Source: Duganella flavida (GTDB lineage Bacteria; Pseudomonadota; Gammaproteobacteria; Burkholderiales; Burkholderiaceae_D). From it: 64,000 nt of DNA. Under the pieces are notes generated by a model. That model did no database searches and was not told the DNA's origin. It was given only the letters and a program-made list of their open reading frames with translations. Below are positions 1-10,812 of the stretch, one piece after another. Both the position numbers and the translations under genes were made by a program. Within the stretch, counting starts at the first letter, position 1, and each line of letters begins with the position of its first letter. The stretch is from positions 62,001 through 126,000 of the forward strand of contig NZ_WWCN01000004.1 in the NCBI RefSeq assembly GCF_009857445.1, read 5' to 3'.

Positions 1-682
1 CGAAGTAGTCGATTAGTTTGCCGGTGCCGCCGCTGCGCACGTAGTTGGCTTGCAGTTCGCCGAGGCGCTCCATCGGCAGGCTGGCTTGCTGGGCTTCGGT
101 CAGCATGGCGTCGCTGGCAACGGTGGCATAGATTTCGGTGCGTGGCGCCAGTTGTTCCTGTTCCAGCAGGATGGCCAGCGTCCATGCTTGCTGTACGCCG
201 GCGCAATCGGCCAGCCAGACGCGCGGCAGGGCGGCGCCGTGCAGCACGCCCAGCGACAGGCGCAGCATCGAAGCTTCCAGTGCATTGTCGAACATCAGGG
301 CTGGCGTGACGTAGAGTGCGTGCAGCAGGGTGTTGTAGGCTTCTGCGTCGTGCAGGATGCGCGATTGCAGGGCGGAGATGGTGGCCAGGCCGAGCTCCGC
401 GCGCAGGGCCTGGACTTTGTATGCGACGACGGCGCGTTCGTAGCCGCGGAAGTCGTAGCCGTGGCACTGGAACAGCGCTTCCAATAACAGCTCCAGCTCC
501 AGTTCCTCTACCGACGATGGCGAGTGCCGCCGCGCCGCGCCGTTGGCGGAGACGATCAGCGGCGTGCCGGGCTGCACGTCCGGCGTCGCCACAGCGCCCC
601 GAGGCTGCACTTCGGCTGCCGGAGTTGAGCGCGGTGAGGCAGCGCTCAAGGCGGCGCGGAGGGAGGCGATGAGCGACGACAT
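1..682 (-). CDS. CheR-like protein, catalytic motifs lost, 3' end beyond window
   Basis: The first 227 residues of a minus-strand gene that runs off the left edge. After a Pro/Ala-rich leader, residues about 60-150 read as a CheR N-terminal helical domain (LLEALFQCHGYDFRGYERA), followed by the start of a Rossmann methyltransferase domain (PRVWLADCAGVQQAWTLAIL). In active CheR proteins that stretch reads like RIWSAGCSTGEEPYSLA and binds S-adenosylmethionine; here the STGEE core is AGVQQ. The FFR/MFRDP segment with the catalytic arginine reads ALMFDNALEA, with no arginine. I infer a CheR-fold protein that no longer methylates and may act as a binding partner. The ATG overlaps the stop of the upstream hybrid kinase as TGATG, so the two are translationally coupled. 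Confidence is high for the family and moderate for loss of activity. Confidence 0.8.
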   Translation of the reverse strand, partial: MSSLIASLRAALSAASPRSTPAAEVQPRGAVATPDVQPGTPLIVSANGAARRHSPSSVEELELELLLEALFQCHGYDFRGYERAVVAYKVQALRAELGLATISALQSRILHDAEAYNTLLHALYVTPALMFDNALEASMLRLSLGVLHGAALPRVWLADCAGVQQAWTLAILLEQEQLAPRTEIYATVASDAMLTEAQQASLPMERLGELQANYVRSGGTGKLIDYF

Positions 683-3600
683 CAGTGCAACCATACGCGC
701 ATCAGCGACAGCAGCTGTGCCACATCCACCGGCTTGGTGATGTAGTCCGATGCGCCGGCCGCGATACATTTATCGCGGTCGCCCTTCATCGCCTTCGCCG
801 TCAGCGTGATGATCGGCAGCGACTTGAATTTCGGGATGCGGCGGATCGCGCGCATGGTGTCGTAGCCGTCCATCTCCGGCATCATGATGTCCATCAGGAC
901 GATCTCGATGGTCGGATCGCGCTCCAGCACCTCGATGCCGTCGCGCCCGTTTTCGGCGAACAGCACCTGCATCTGCTGGCGCTCCAGTAGCGACGACAGT
1001 GCAAAAATATTGCGCAAGTCATCGTCGACGATCAGCACCTTGCGTCCTGCCAGCCCGCCTTCCGCCGCGTGGATCTCTTCCAGCATGCGGCGCTGCGCTT
1101 CCGGCAAACTGGCCTGCGAACGGTGCAGGAACAGCGCCGTTTCGTCCAGCAGCCGCTCCGGTGAACGCGCATCCTTGATCACGATGGTCTTGGCGTAGCG
1201 CTTCAGCTTTGCTACTTCCTTGCGGTTCAAGTCCTTGGCCGTGTTGATCACAATCGGCAGATCGCGCAGCGACTCATTCTTGCCGATGATGTCCAGCAGG
1301 TCGAAGCCGCTGATGTCGGGCAGCGTCAGGTCCAGCACCATGCAGTCGAAATGCTGCTCGCGCAGTACGTCCAGCGCCGCCTGGCCGGTTTCCACCGCCA
1401 CGATATGAATGTCCACATTGCCGATCAGCGCGATGATGGAATCGCGCTGCGCCTGTTCGTCGTCCACGACCAGCAGGCTGCGTTTTCCGCCCAACAGGAA
1501 TTTCTGGATGCGGCTGAATTCTTCCGTCAACGCTTCCTTGCTGACCGGTTTATTCAGGTAGGAGATGGCGCCGAGGCGCAGCGCGCGCTCACGCTCGCGA
1601 AGGCTGGACATCACATGCACCGGGATATGGCGCGTGCTTGGATCGCGTTTCAAACGGTCCAGCACCGTGAAACCGTCGATATCCGGCAGGTCGAGGTCGA
1701 GGAAGATGGCCGACGGCAGGTAGTCGCGCGCCAGGCTCAGTGCCGAATCGCCCTGCATGGTCACGATGCCCTTGAAGTTCTTCTCGCGTGCGAAGGCCAG
1801 TACAATCTGCGAGAAGCGATCATCGTCCTCGATGATTAACACCGACGGATCGCCCGGCGCCACCAGTCCGCGGTCGTCGCTGCCGCTGAATTCATCCAGT
1901 TCGGCATCCGGTTCGATGGTGGTTTCAGCATGCGCAGGCGGCGTGTACACCACCTGCGGCGTCGGCGCCGGCAGGCGCACTTGCGGCGCGCGCACCGTGT
2001 CGTAGTTGATGAAGCCCGCGCGGTTGTAAGGCAGGAACAGGGTGAAGGTCGAACCGCTGCCGACCACCGATTCGACGCGAATCTCGCCGCCCAGCAGGCG
2101 CGCCAGCTCGCGCGAGATCGACAGGCCTAGGCCGGTGCCGCCGTATTTGCGGGCGGTGGAGCCGTCGGCCTGCTGGAACGCTTCGAAAATCAGCTGCAGC
2201 TTGTCGGCCGCGATGCCGACGCCGGTGTCGCTGACTGCAAACGACAGCACCGCGTCTGCATGCAGCAGGTTGGCGTGGTCGCTGGAGAAGCCGCTGGTGA
2301 CCAGACTGATATTCAAAGACACCTGGCCGTGGGTGGTGAACTTGAAGGCGTTGGACAGCAGGTTTTTCAGCACCTGCTGCAAGCGCGTGGTGTCGGTCAT
2401 CATCGCCGTCGGCAGGCTGTCTTTCAGCTCGACAAAGAAGCCGAGATGCTTGGCCTCCGCCATGTGGCGGAAGGTGCGGTCCACATAGTTGCGCAGGTTC
2501 TGGAAGCGATATTCCGACACGTCCAGCGTGACCGTGCCCGATTCGATCTTCGACAGGTCCAGGATGTCGTTAATCAGCGTTAGCAAGTCGGAGCCGGAGC
2601 CGTGGATGGTCTTGGCGAATTCCACCTGCTTGCCCGACAGGTTGCCGTCCGGGTTGTCGCCTAGCTGCTGCGCCAGGATCAGCAGCGAATTCAAAGGCGT
2701 GCGCAGTTCGTGCGACATATTCGCCAGGAATTCGGATTTGTATTTGGAGGACAGCGCCAGCTGGGTGGCTTTTTCTTCCAGCGCCAGTTTGGCTTGCTCC
2801 ACCTCGCGGTTTTTCCGTTCCACCTCGATGTTTTGCTCGGACAGCAGGCGCGCTTTCTCCGCCAGCTCCTGGTTGGTCTGCTGCAGTTCCTGCGCCAGCG
2901 ACTGCGATTGCGTGAGCAGCGATTCGGTACGGCTGTTTGCCTCGATAGTGTTCAGCACCACGCCGATCGATTCCATCAGCTGGTCGAGGAAGGAGAGGTG
3001 GGTTTCGGTGAAACGGTCCAGCGATGCGATCTCAATCACCGCCTTCACCTGCTGCTCGAACAGAATCGGCAGCACCACGATATTGGTCGGCGGGGCCGCG
3101 CCCAAACCGGACGACACCACGATGTAATCGCGCGGTACGTCGGTCAGCCAGATGCGCACTTTCTCCAGTGCGCACTGGCCCACCAGGCCTTCGCCCGGCA
3201 GGAAGGACGTCGGCAGCTTGCGGCTGGAGCGGTAGCCATAGCTGGCGATCATGCGCAGGCGCGCGTCGCTGTCGCCGGCGTCCATCATGTAGAACACGCC
3301 GTGGTGGGCCGATACCAGCGGCGCCAGTTCGGACAGGATCAGTTTCGTCACAGCTTGCAGGTCGCGCTGGCCTTGCAGCAGGCGGGTGAAGCGCGCAAGG
3401 TTGGTCTTCAGCCAGTCCTGCTGGGCGTTTTTCTGCGTGGTTTCTTTCAGGTTGCGGATCATCTCATTGATGTTGTCCTTCAGGTAGGACACCTCGCCGC
3501 GCGCTTCCACCTGGATGGAACGCGACAAGTCGCCGCGCGTCACGGCGGTTGCCACCTCCGCAATCGCGCGCACCTGGTTGGTCAAGTTAGCCGCCAGCTG

Positions 3601-5556
3601 GTTGACGTTCTCGGTCAAGTCCTTCCACGTACCGGCCACGCCGGACACGTTAGCCTGGCCGCCCAGCTTACCTTCCGTACCCACCTCGCGCGCTACCCGC
3701 GTCACCTCGGAAGCGAAGGAGGACAGCTGGTCTACCATCACGTTAATGGTGTCTTTCAGTTCTAGAATCTCGCCCTTCACGTCCACCGTAATTTTCTTCG
3801 ACAAGTCACCACGCGCCACCGCCGTCGTCACCGCCGCGATGTTACGCACCTGGCCCGTCAGGTTGGATGCCATGAAGTTCACGTTGTCGGTCAAATCCTT
3901 CCAGGTGCCGCCTACGCCTGGCACGTAAGCCTGGCCACCCAGCTTACCTTCCGTACCCACTTCGCGCGCCACCCGTGTTACTTCGGATGCGAAGGAGGAC
4001 AACTGGTCCACCATCACGTTAATGGTGTTTTTCAGTTCGAGAATTTCGCCCTTCACGTCCACCGTGATTTTCTTCGACAGGTCGCCGTTTGCCACGGCGG
4101 TGGTCACGTCCGCGATGTTACGCACCTGGCCTGTCAGGTTGGACGCCATGAAGTTCACGTTGTCGGTCAAGTCCTTCCAGGTGCCGGCCACGCCGGACAC
4201 ATTCGCCTGGCCACCCAGCTTACCCTCGGTACCCACCTCGCGCGCCACGCGGGTCACTTCGGATGCGAAGGAGTTCAATTGGTCCACCATCACGTTGATG
4301 GTGTTTTTCAGTTCAAGAATCTCGCCTTTCACGTCCACCGTAATCTTCTTGGACAAGTCGCCGTTCGCCACGGCGGTGGTCACCTCGGCGATGTTACGTA
4401 CCTGGCCCGTCAAGTTACCCGCCATCGAGTTCACCGAGTCGGTCAAATCCTTCCACGTACCGCCGACGCCTTTCACCTGCGCCTGTCCACCCAGCTTACC
4501 CTCCGTGCCCACCTCGCGCGCCACCCGCGTCACTTCGGATGCGAAGGAGGACAGCTGGTCGACCATCACGTTAATGGTGTTTTTCAGTTCGAGAATCTCG
4601 CCCTTCACATCCACCGTAATTTTCTTGGACAAGTCGCCGTTTGCCACGGCGGTAGTCACCGCCGCAATGTTACGTACCTGGCCTGTCAAGTTGGACGCCA
4701 TGAAGTTCACGTTGTCGGTCAAGTCTTTCCACGTGCCGCCCACGCCCGGCACATAAGCCTGTCCGCCCAGCTTACCTTCTGTACCCACCTCACGTGCCAC
4801 GCGCGTTACTTCCGATGCGAAGGAACGCAACTGGTCCACCATCACGTTGATGGTATCTTTCAATTGCAGGATTTCCCCGCGTACGTCTACCGTGATTTTT
4901 TTCGACAAGTCGCCGTTCGCCACGGCGGTAGTCACCTCGGCGATGTTACGCACCTGCGACGTCAGGTTACCCGCCATCGAGTTCACCGAGTCGGTCAAGT
5001 CCTTCCACGTGCCGGCCACGCCCTTCACCTGCGCCTGGCCACCGAGCTTACCTTCCGTACCTACCTCGCGCGCCACGCGTGTTACTTCGGAGGAGAAGGA
5101 GGACAGCTGCTCCACCATGGTATTCGCCGTCATGGCGGCCCGCAGGTACTGGCCTTTCAGCGGATGACCATCCACCTCCAGCGACATGGTCTGCGACAAA
5201 TCGCCTTTCGCCACCGCACCGATCACGCGCGCCATTTCCGACGTTGGGCGTACCAGGTCGTCGATCAGCGTGTTGACGGAGCTGATGATGGTGGCCCAGC
5301 CGCCGGCCGTATTCGGCATCTCGGCGCGCTGCGTCAGGCGGCCTTCGCGGCCCACCACACGGCTCACTTCCGTCACCTCGCGCACCATACGCGCTTTGGT
5401 TTCGATGATGTCGTTCAGCGTGTCGGCGATCTTGCCCGCCATGCCGACCCAGTCGGACGGCATGCGCACTGAAAAATCACCTTTTTTCAGCGCCATCAGC
5501 GTGGACAGCAGCAGCTTCGCGTCGAGCTGCTCGCCCATGTCGGTCATATTATTCAT
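682..5556 (-). CDS. Soluble hybrid sensor histidine kinase with poly-HAMP array, GAF and three receiver domains
   Basis: A 1624-residue hybrid kinase with no transmembrane segment, so probably cytoplasmic. Residues 1 to about 700 are some 15 HAMP-like modules; much of this is a 92-residue pair unit ([11 protein letters not shown] half and [12 protein letters not shown] half) repeated six times. A GAF domain follows (about 727-870), then a coiled coil, a HisKA domain with phospho-acceptor His near 947 ([15 protein letters not shown]), a HATPase domain (GTGLGLSIS near 1143) and three receiver domains near 1236-1355, 1357-1475 and 1504-1620. All three receivers keep the phospho-Asp ([24 protein letters not shown]); the second has KD where KP is usual. 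The build resembles fungal group III (Nik1-type) kinases and related soil-bacterial proteins. It lies between a REC-GGDEF-EAL gene, 3 bp upstream, and the CheR-like gene, suggesting one signalling module. The signal is unknown. Confidence 0.93.
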   Translation of the reverse strand: MNNMTDMGEQLDAKLLLSTLMALKKGDFSVRMPSDWVGMAGKIADTLNDIIETKARMVREVTEVSRVVGREGRLTQRAEMPNTAGGWATIISSVNTLIDDLVRPTSEMARVIGAVAKGDLSQTMSLEVDGHPLKGQYLRAAMTANTMVEQLSSFSSEVTRVAREVGTEGKLGGQAQVKGVAGTWKDLTDSVNSMAGNLTSQVRNIAEVTTAVANGDLSKKITVDVRGEILQLKDTINVMVDQLRSFASEVTRVAREVGTEGKLGGQAYVPGVGGTWKDLTDNVNFMASNLTGQVRNIAAVTTAVANGDLSKKITVDVKGEILELKNTINVMVDQLSSFASEVTRVAREVGTEGKLGGQAQVKGVGGTWKDLTDSVNSMAGNLTGQVRNIAEVTTAVANGDLSKKITVDVKGEILELKNTINVMVDQLNSFASEVTRVAREVGTEGKLGGQANVSGVAGTWKDLTDNVNFMASNLTGQVRNIADVTTAVANGDLSKKITVDVKGEILELKNTINVMVDQLSSFASEVTRVAREVGTEGKLGGQAYVPGVGGTWKDLTDNVNFMASNLTGQVRNIAAVTTAVARGDLSKKITVDVKGEILELKDTINVMVDQLSSFASEVTRVAREVGTEGKLGGQANVSGVAGTWKDLTENVNQLAANLTNQVRAIAEVATAVTRGDLSRSIQVEARGEVSYLKDNINEMIRNLKETTQKNAQQDWLKTNLARFTRLLQGQRDLQAVTKLILSELAPLVSAHHGVFYMMDAGDSDARLRMIASYGYRSSRKLPTSFLPGEGLVGQCALEKVRIWLTDVPRDYIVVSSGLGAAPPTNIVVLPILFEQQVKAVIEIASLDRFTETHLSFLDQLMESIGVVLNTIEANSRTESLLTQSQSLAQELQQTNQELAEKARLLSEQNIEVERKNREVEQAKLALEEKATQLALSSKYKSEFLANMSHELRTPLNSLLILAQQLGDNPDGNLSGKQVEFAKTIHGSGSDLLTLINDILDLSKIESGTVTLDVSEYRFQNLRNYVDRTFRHMAEAKHLGFFVELKDSLPTAMMTDTTRLQQVLKNLLSNAFKFTTHGQVSLNISLVTSGFSSDHANLLHADAVLSFAVSDTGVGIAADKLQLIFEAFQQADGSTARKYGGTGLGLSISRELARLLGGEIRVESVVGSGSTFTLFLPYNRAGFINYDTVRAPQVRLPAPTPQVVYTPPAHAETTIEPDAELDEFSGSDDRGLVAPGDPSVLIIEDDDRFSQIVLAFAREKNFKGIVTMQGDSALSLARDYLPSAIFLDLDLPDIDGFTVLDRLKRDPSTRHIPVHVMSSLRERERALRLGAISYLNKPVSKEALTEEFSRIQKFLLGGKRSLLVVDDEQAQRDSIIALIGNVDIHIVAVETGQAALDVLREQHFDCMVLDLTLPDISGFDLLDIIGKNESLRDLPIVINTAKDLNRKEVAKLKRYAKTIVIKDARSPERLLDETALFLHRSQASLPEAQRRMLEEIHAAEGGLAGRKVLIVDDDLRNIFALSSLLERQQMQVLFAENGRDGIEVLERDPTIEIVLMDIMMPEMDGYDTMRAIRRIPKFKSLPIITLTAKAMKGDRDKCIAAGASDYITKPVDVAQLLSLMRVWLH

Positions 5557-5559
5557 GGC

Positions 5560-7446
5560 TTAGGTCCTCATTGCTTGGGAGGGTGTAGAGAGGTTGAATT
5601 CGGGGCCGGCGGCTTGTTCCAGCAGGCCTGCCGCAGGTAGCGGCGGATAAAACAAGGCGCCCTGGCAGGTGTGGCAGCCCAGCTCCTGCAAGACTTCCAG
5701 TTGCTGGCGCGTTTCCACGCCCAGCGCCACCACGCGCATGGACAGTGCCCGCGCCAGGTGGATCACGGCAGCCACGATGTCGGTACCGCCTTCTTCATTC
5801 CCGATGCCGTGCACGAAGCTGCGGTCGATTTTCAAGGTATTGAGCTGCCAGCGTTTGCACGCCGCCAGCGAGGAACGCGCGCTGCCGAAATCGTCCAGCG
5901 CTATGCGCACGCCGGTGCCTTGCATATGGGTGAGCAGTTGCGCCAGCGGCTCGGTCGCGCCAAGCAGCAGCTTTTCACTGAGTTCGATGCCGATGGCGCC
6001 GGGCGGCAGGCCGTGCTTGCGCATGGCCGGCAGCAGTACTTGCAGCAGGTCCGGATGCAGCTGCTGGGTGGCGAGGTTGAGCCAGATGCATGGCGCCGTG
6101 GCAGGCGTATGCGCGCCGCGCAGGTTCGCGCTCACGGCATGCCACAACGCCGCCTGCGAACAGCACTGCGCGATCACCCATGCGTCGATGCGGTCCAGTA
6201 GCGCGCGTTCCTGCACCAGCGGCAGGAACTGCGCCGCTTCCATGGCGCCGTGCACCGGATGGCGCCAGTGCAGCAGCGCTTCGGCGGCGATCACGCTGCC
6301 GGTGTGGAGGTCCACCTGCGGCTCGTAGCGCAATTCCAGCTGGCCGGCAGCCAGCGCCTTGCGCAGCTCCAGCGTCCAGCGTTCGCGCTCACGTTCGCGG
6401 ACGTTCAGCTCCTCGTGGAAGAACTGCACCGGCGTTGCGGCAGATTTTTTGGCGTGGTACATGGCGGTGTCGGCGTTCTTCATTAGCGCCTGTGCGTTGG
6501 CGCCGTCCTGCGGATACAGGGCGATGCCGATGCTGGCGGCAGTCTTGACACGGTGGCTGCCAATGTCGAAGGGCAGAGCACACGCAGTCTCGATTTTCCG
6601 CCCTACGCGCGCGGCGTTGGCCGACGCCGATTTGCCTTCGATGAGCACCACGAATTCATCGCCGCCCAGCCGCGCCACGATGTCGGCCACGCGCACTGCC
6701 GCCGTCAGGCGCGCCGCCACCTGGCGTAGCAGTTCGTCGCCAGCTTCGTGGCCGTAGGTGTCGTTGATCGGCTTGAATTTATCCAGGTCGAGGAACAACA
6801 GCGCGAAGCCGATGCCGCTGCGGTCGGAAGTGGCCACTGCATGCTCCAGCTGCTGGATCAGGGCGCGGCGATTCAGCAGGTTGGTTAGCGCATCGCGCGT
6901 GGACAGGGCATGGGCGTGCTGCTCCGCCAGTTTGCGCTCCTTGATTTCCTGTTCCAGTTCGGTGTTGATGCGTTCAAGATCCTGCAGGCGCCGTACGCGC
7001 AAGTCCTGGTTGAGGCGCGCCAGTCCCTCGGTCTTGATGCGCAGCTGCATATTCTTCTTGGCCATCTCGACGAACACCGCCACCTTGGCTTGCAGGATTT
7101 GCGGAATCACGGGCGTGAACAGATAATCGGCCGCGCCTTTTTGATAGGCCTTGAGGCGGTTCAGTTCATCGGCGTAGTGCGCGGTGATGAAGATGATGGG
7201 CGTGCCGGCCGAACGCGGATGCGAGTGGATCGCTTCGGCCGTATCGAAACCGTCCATGCCGGGCATGCTCACGTCCAGTAAGATGACGGCAAATTCCTGG
7301 CGCAGCACGTGGCGCAGCGCTTCCTTGCCGGAACCGGCGGTGACCAGCTCATAGACGTGTTGATCCACTGCCTCCAATAGCAGGCTTTCCAGCGCGTACA
7401 GGCTGGCCGGGTCGTCGTTGACGAGGAGGACTTTTGGGGTCTGCAC
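5560..7446 (-). CDS. Response regulator with GGDEF and EAL domains
   Basis: A 628-residue cytoplasmic protein: receiver domain (about 1-125, phospho-Asp in LLDVSMPG near 57), a helical linker, GGDEF domain (RLGGDEF near 260) and EAL domain (AAEALLHW near 389). The GGDEF motif is intact and is preceded by RVAD five residues upstream, the product-inhibition I-site of diguanylate cyclases. The EAL domain keeps the first Glu, the Asn of the NLA strand, ELSE, DDFG and KID, but AEGVET reads ALGVET, so phosphodiesterase activity is possible but not assured. The likely role is c-di-GMP turnover controlled by phosphorylation, perhaps from the poly-HAMP kinase encoded 3 bp downstream. The start is a GTG directly before the receiver domain; no good ribosome binding site is visible. 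It is the first gene of the three-gene minus-strand operon. Confidence 0.92.
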   Translation of the reverse strand: MQTPKVLLVNDDPASLYALESLLLEAVDQHVYELVTAGSGKEALRHVLRQEFAVILLDVSMPGMDGFDTAEAIHSHPRSAGTPIIFITAHYADELNRLKAYQKGAADYLFTPVIPQILQAKVAVFVEMAKKNMQLRIKTEGLARLNQDLRVRRLQDLERINTELEQEIKERKLAEQHAHALSTRDALTNLLNRRALIQQLEHAVATSDRSGIGFALLFLDLDKFKPINDTYGHEAGDELLRQVAARLTAAVRVADIVARLGGDEFVVLIEGKSASANAARVGRKIETACALPFDIGSHRVKTAASIGIALYPQDGANAQALMKNADTAMYHAKKSAATPVQFFHEELNVRERERERWTLELRKALAAGQLELRYEPQVDLHTGSVIAAEALLHWRHPVHGAMEAAQFLPLVQERALLDRIDAWVIAQCCSQAALWHAVSANLRGAHTPATAPCIWLNLATQQLHPDLLQVLLPAMRKHGLPPGAIGIELSEKLLLGATEPLAQLLTHMQGTGVRIALDDFGSARSSLAACKRWQLNTLKIDRSFVHGIGNEEGGTDIVAAVIHLARALSMRVVALGVETRQQLEVLQELGCHTCQGALFYPPLPAAGLLEQAAGPEFNLSTPSQAMRT

Positions 7447-7680
7447 GGCGGGTCGACGGTAGCAAATGGGAAGTAAGAGTGTGCCTGTTATTTTATCGTT
7501 TTACCAACTGCGCTTCCAGCTTTTCCACAACCCACAATGTTATTGGAATTAAATTTTCCTCAGCGCACGATTGACGCTTCGCCAGCTGCGCAATTCTCAC
7601 CAATTCTTCCACTGGTTCCCGCGCGGCATTGATAGTATGCTGCTGTGATGCAAAAAACTTCTCTCATATAGCGATTCTGC

Positions 7681-10600
7681 ATGCTGAAATCGGCCCATAG
7701 AAGAAAAGTCGTCACCGGTTCGCGCCTGGTTTTTTGGGGCGTGGGCTGTGCCTTGGCAGCTGGCGTGGGAGCGCTGCTCTACAGCGCCGCCGCTCGCACG
7801 GTGGACGACGATGCGGCCCAGCGTTTTGAGAACCTCGCACGCAGCACGCAGTACGGCATTTCGGCGCGCATCAAATCCTATGCTGATCTGACGCGCGGAC
7901 TGGCGGCGCTGTTCCAGACCTCGGACGCCGTCACGCGCAAGCAGTTCAGCCAATACGTGGCCAACCTTGATATTCCGCGCCACTTCCCGGCCATTGAGGC
8001 GTTGACCTGGGCGCCATCGATTTCGGCGGCACAGCGTGACGCCTTCGTGGCTGGCGTGCGCGCCGAGGGCTTCCCCGATTTTGACATCAAGCCGCTGGGC
8101 CGCCGCGAGCAGTACGCAGTGCTGACTTATCTGGAGCCGCAAACCATGCTGGAAGAACGGCACGGCGTTGACATCGCAGCCAATCCGGCCATAGCGAAAA
8201 TACTGGCGAATTCGCGCGACAGCGGACAAGTGGCCGCATCGGGCCTGCCGATCGTGGTCCGGCTGCCGACGCCGCACTATGGCCTCGGCGTGCGCTTGCC
8301 GGTGTATCGGCGCGACATGCCGGCAACTACCGTGGCCGAACGCCGCGCCGCCTATCTCGGTTCAGTGGGCGCGGGCTTCAGCATTCCGCGGCTGGTGCAA
8401 GGCGCGATCGACGAGATGACGGTGCGCCAGGTGCATTTAACGCTGTACGCCGACGGCAGCGCCGACGTCGAGCAGCGCCGCCTGGTGATCGAAGCCAGCG
8501 ACCGTCTGCTGTTCAACGACACCGGTGCGATGGTGGCGACGCGGCAGACCCCGACCGAACGCGCGCAGATGTTTGAGACTGTGCTGCCGATCGACTTCAA
8601 TGGCAGCTTGTGGAAGGCGCAGTTCCAGGTCCGCAAGGACGCGCTGCTGACTGGTTTCGATTTGTACTTCCCATGGATCGCCGCGCTGACCGGCTTTGCC
8701 GGCATGCTGCTGTTGTACAGCTATGTGTTCGTGCTGTATGCCTCGCGCCGGCGCGCCATCAAACAGGGGCTGTTGCTCGACACGGTGCTGAATAACGTCG
8801 ACGCGCACGTGTACATGAAGGACCAGGAGCGGCGCTACCTGTACGTCAACGCGCGCATGGCCGAGAGTCTCGGCTTGCCGGCTGAGGACATCATCGGCAA
8901 GCTGGATCGCGAACTGATGCCGACCAAGGCGGCCGATTCCCAGTGGGCGCTGGAACGGCCGGTGTTTGCCGACGGCGCCAAGCGTTCCGGTGAAACGCAA
9001 TTCATCGACCGCGACGGCGCGGTGCAGCATCAGTGGACCGTCAAGGTGCCGGTGGAGCTGGGGCGTTCGTTCATGGCGGTGATCGGCATGTCCACCGACG
9101 TGACGGAGCTGCACAAGCTGAAAGAGGAAGCCGATGCGGCCAACCAGGCCAAGAGCGATTTCCTGTCCAATATGAGCCACGAGATCCGCACGCCGATGAA
9201 CTCCATCATCGGCATGGCGCACCTGGCGCTGAAATCGGTCACGCATCCTAAACAACGCGATTATCTGCAGAAGATTTATCATTCGGGCCAGCACCTGCTG
9301 GGCATCATCAACGACATCCTCGACTTTTCTAAGATCGAAGCGGGCAAGATGGACCTGGAGGTGCTGGACTTTACGCTCGATACGCTGCTGTCGAATATCT
9401 CCAGCCAGCTGGGTGAGAGCGCGCACGCCAAGGGGCTGGAGCTGGTGTATGAAATCTGGCCTGGCCTGTCGCACCAGCTGCGCGGCGATCCGCTGCGGTT
9501 GGAGCAGGTGCTGCTCAACTTCGCCAGCAACGCGATCAAGTTTTCCGAAAACGGCAAGGTGGTGATACGCGCGCGCCCGCTGGAGGAGCGCGACACCCAC
9601 ATTATGGTGCGCTTTGAAGTGGTGGACCACGGCATTGGCATGACGCCGGCGCAGCTGGAGCAGCTGTTCCAGTCCTTCCATCAGGCGGATACGTCGACCA
9701 CGCGGCGCTACGGCGGCACCGGCCTTGGACTGGTGATCAGCAAACAGCTGGCCGAGTTGATGGGCGGCGGCGTGGGTGTGGACAGCAAGCCAGGCGAGGG
9801 GAGCACCTTCTGGTTCACGGCGCGGCTGGCCAAGGGCGTGCGCTTCCTGCAGCCGAGCGACGAATCGGTGCAGCCTGATGTGCTGGATAGCATACGCGGC
9901 GCGTCCATCCTGCTGGTTGAGGACAATATCTTTAGCCAGCAGGTGGGGCAGGAGCTGCTGGAAGATGCCGGCGCCACGGTGTGCGTGGCCAACAACGGCA
10001 AGGAGGCCATCGACCTGCTGCTCAAGGAACGCTTCGACTGTGTGCTGATGGATGTGCAGATGCCGGTGATGGATGGTTACGAGGCCACGCGCCTGATCCG
10101 CGCGCATCCGAAGTTGTCGGCCACACTGATCATCGCCATGACCGCCAACGCGGGGCGCGATGACCAGCAGCGCTGCCTCGATGCGGGCATGGACGAATTT
10201 GTGACCAAGCCGATAGCGCCCAAGCTGCTGTTCAATATGCTGTCCAAGTGGATGAGCCAACGTGCACGCGCGGCCAGCAGCGTGCCGCGCAAGCCGGCGC
10301 CGCCACCGCCGTCGTACTTCTCGGTGCTGCCGACGCCACCGGTGTTCGTGCCACGCCAGATGGCGCCAGCCGCACCGGCCATGCCAGCATCCCCGCCAGC
10401 ACCGCCGCCGATCGCTGAAGCGCCGGCCGAGTTGTTCGACGTGGCGGCGCTGGCCGAGACCTTCTCCGGCAAGCCTGACAAGATGCGCAAGTACGCGCTG
10501 CTGTTCCTGACCTCCGCGCGAGACGGACTGGCCGAAATGGACGAAGCGCTGGCAATGGAAGACCTGGAGCACCTGTCGGAACTCGGCCACCGCACCAAAT

Positions 10601-10776
10601 CCGCCGCGCGCGCGGTGGGCGCCATGCAGTTCGGGAACCTGTGCTACGAACTGGAACAGGTACGCAAGGATGCTGACGCCAGCAACGCTACACGGTTGGT
10701 GCAGGCACTGCACGCCATGCTGGACGTGCTGGACCAGCACATCGAACAGGAACTGCTGGCATACGATCCGGGCTAG
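7681..10776 (+). CDS. CHASE-domain membrane hybrid histidine kinase with PAS, receiver and Hpt domains
   Basis: A 1031-residue inner-membrane kinase. A transmembrane helix (about 15-37) and a second one (about 325-345) bracket a periplasmic CHASE domain, a family that senses small extracellular ligands. Then come PAS (about 365-475), HisKA with His near 500 ([15 protein letters not shown]), HATPase (GTGLGLVIS near 679), a receiver with Asp near 788 ([15 protein letters not shown]), a Pro/Ala-rich linker and a C-terminal Hpt domain with His near 968 ([14 protein letters not shown]). All phospho-transfer residues are present, so it can run a full His-Asp-His relay. It is transcribed divergently from the REC-GGDEF-EAL operon across a 234-bp gap in which I see no clear promoter boxes. 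The ligand and the final response regulator are not evident from the window. Confidence 0.93.
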   Translation: MLKSAHRRKVVTGSRLVFWGVGCALAAGVGALLYSAAARTVDDDAAQRFENLARSTQYGISARIKSYADLTRGLAALFQTSDAVTRKQFSQYVANLDIPRHFPAIEALTWAPSISAAQRDAFVAGVRAEGFPDFDIKPLGRREQYAVLTYLEPQTMLEERHGVDIAANPAIAKILANSRDSGQVAASGLPIVVRLPTPHYGLGVRLPVYRRDMPATTVAERRAAYLGSVGAGFSIPRLVQGAIDEMTVRQVHLTLYADGSADVEQRRLVIEASDRLLFNDTGAMVATRQTPTERAQMFETVLPIDFNGSLWKAQFQVRKDALLTGFDLYFPWIAALTGFAGMLLLYSYVFVLYASRRRAIKQGLLLDTVLNNVDAHVYMKDQERRYLYVNARMAESLGLPAEDIIGKLDRELMPTKAADSQWALERPVFADGAKRSGETQFIDRDGAVQHQWTVKVPVELGRSFMAVIGMSTDVTELHKLKEEADAANQAKSDFLSNMSHEIRTPMNSIIGMAHLALKSVTHPKQRDYLQKIYHSGQHLLGIINDILDFSKIEAGKMDLEVLDFTLDTLLSNISSQLGESAHAKGLELVYEIWPGLSHQLRGDPLRLEQVLLNFASNAIKFSENGKVVIRARPLEERDTHIMVRFEVVDHGIGMTPAQLEQLFQSFHQADTSTTRRYGGTGLGLVISKQLAELMGGGVGVDSKPGEGSTFWFTARLAKGVRFLQPSDESVQPDVLDSIRGASILLVEDNIFSQQVGQELLEDAGATVCVANNGKEAIDLLLKERFDCVLMDVQMPVMDGYEATRLIRAHPKLSATLIIAMTANAGRDDQQRCLDAGMDEFVTKPIAPKLLFNMLSKWMSQRARAASSVPRKPAPPPPSYFSVLPTPPVFVPRQMAPAAPAMPASPPAPPPIAEAPAELFDVAALAETFSGKPDKMRKYALLFLTSARDGLAEMDEALAMEDLEHLSELGHRTKSAARAVGAMQFGNLCYELEQVRKDADASNATRLVQALHAMLDVLDQHIEQELLAYDPG

Positions 10777-10812
10777 AGCGATAATACGGCTTCGATCCTA
10801 TTAAAGAGCCCT

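Noticed and set aside
3480-5200. Regular 276-bp repeats considered as a CRISPR or satellite array
   Set aside because: The repeats are in frame within a kinase gene and encode HAMP module pairs; there are no short spacers.
8437-10740. Long open frame (767 codons) antisense to the CHASE hybrid kinase
   Set aside because: It mirrors the third-position GC bias of the real gene; the composition is His/Gln/Arg-rich with no domain, while the plus strand encodes complete kinase domains.
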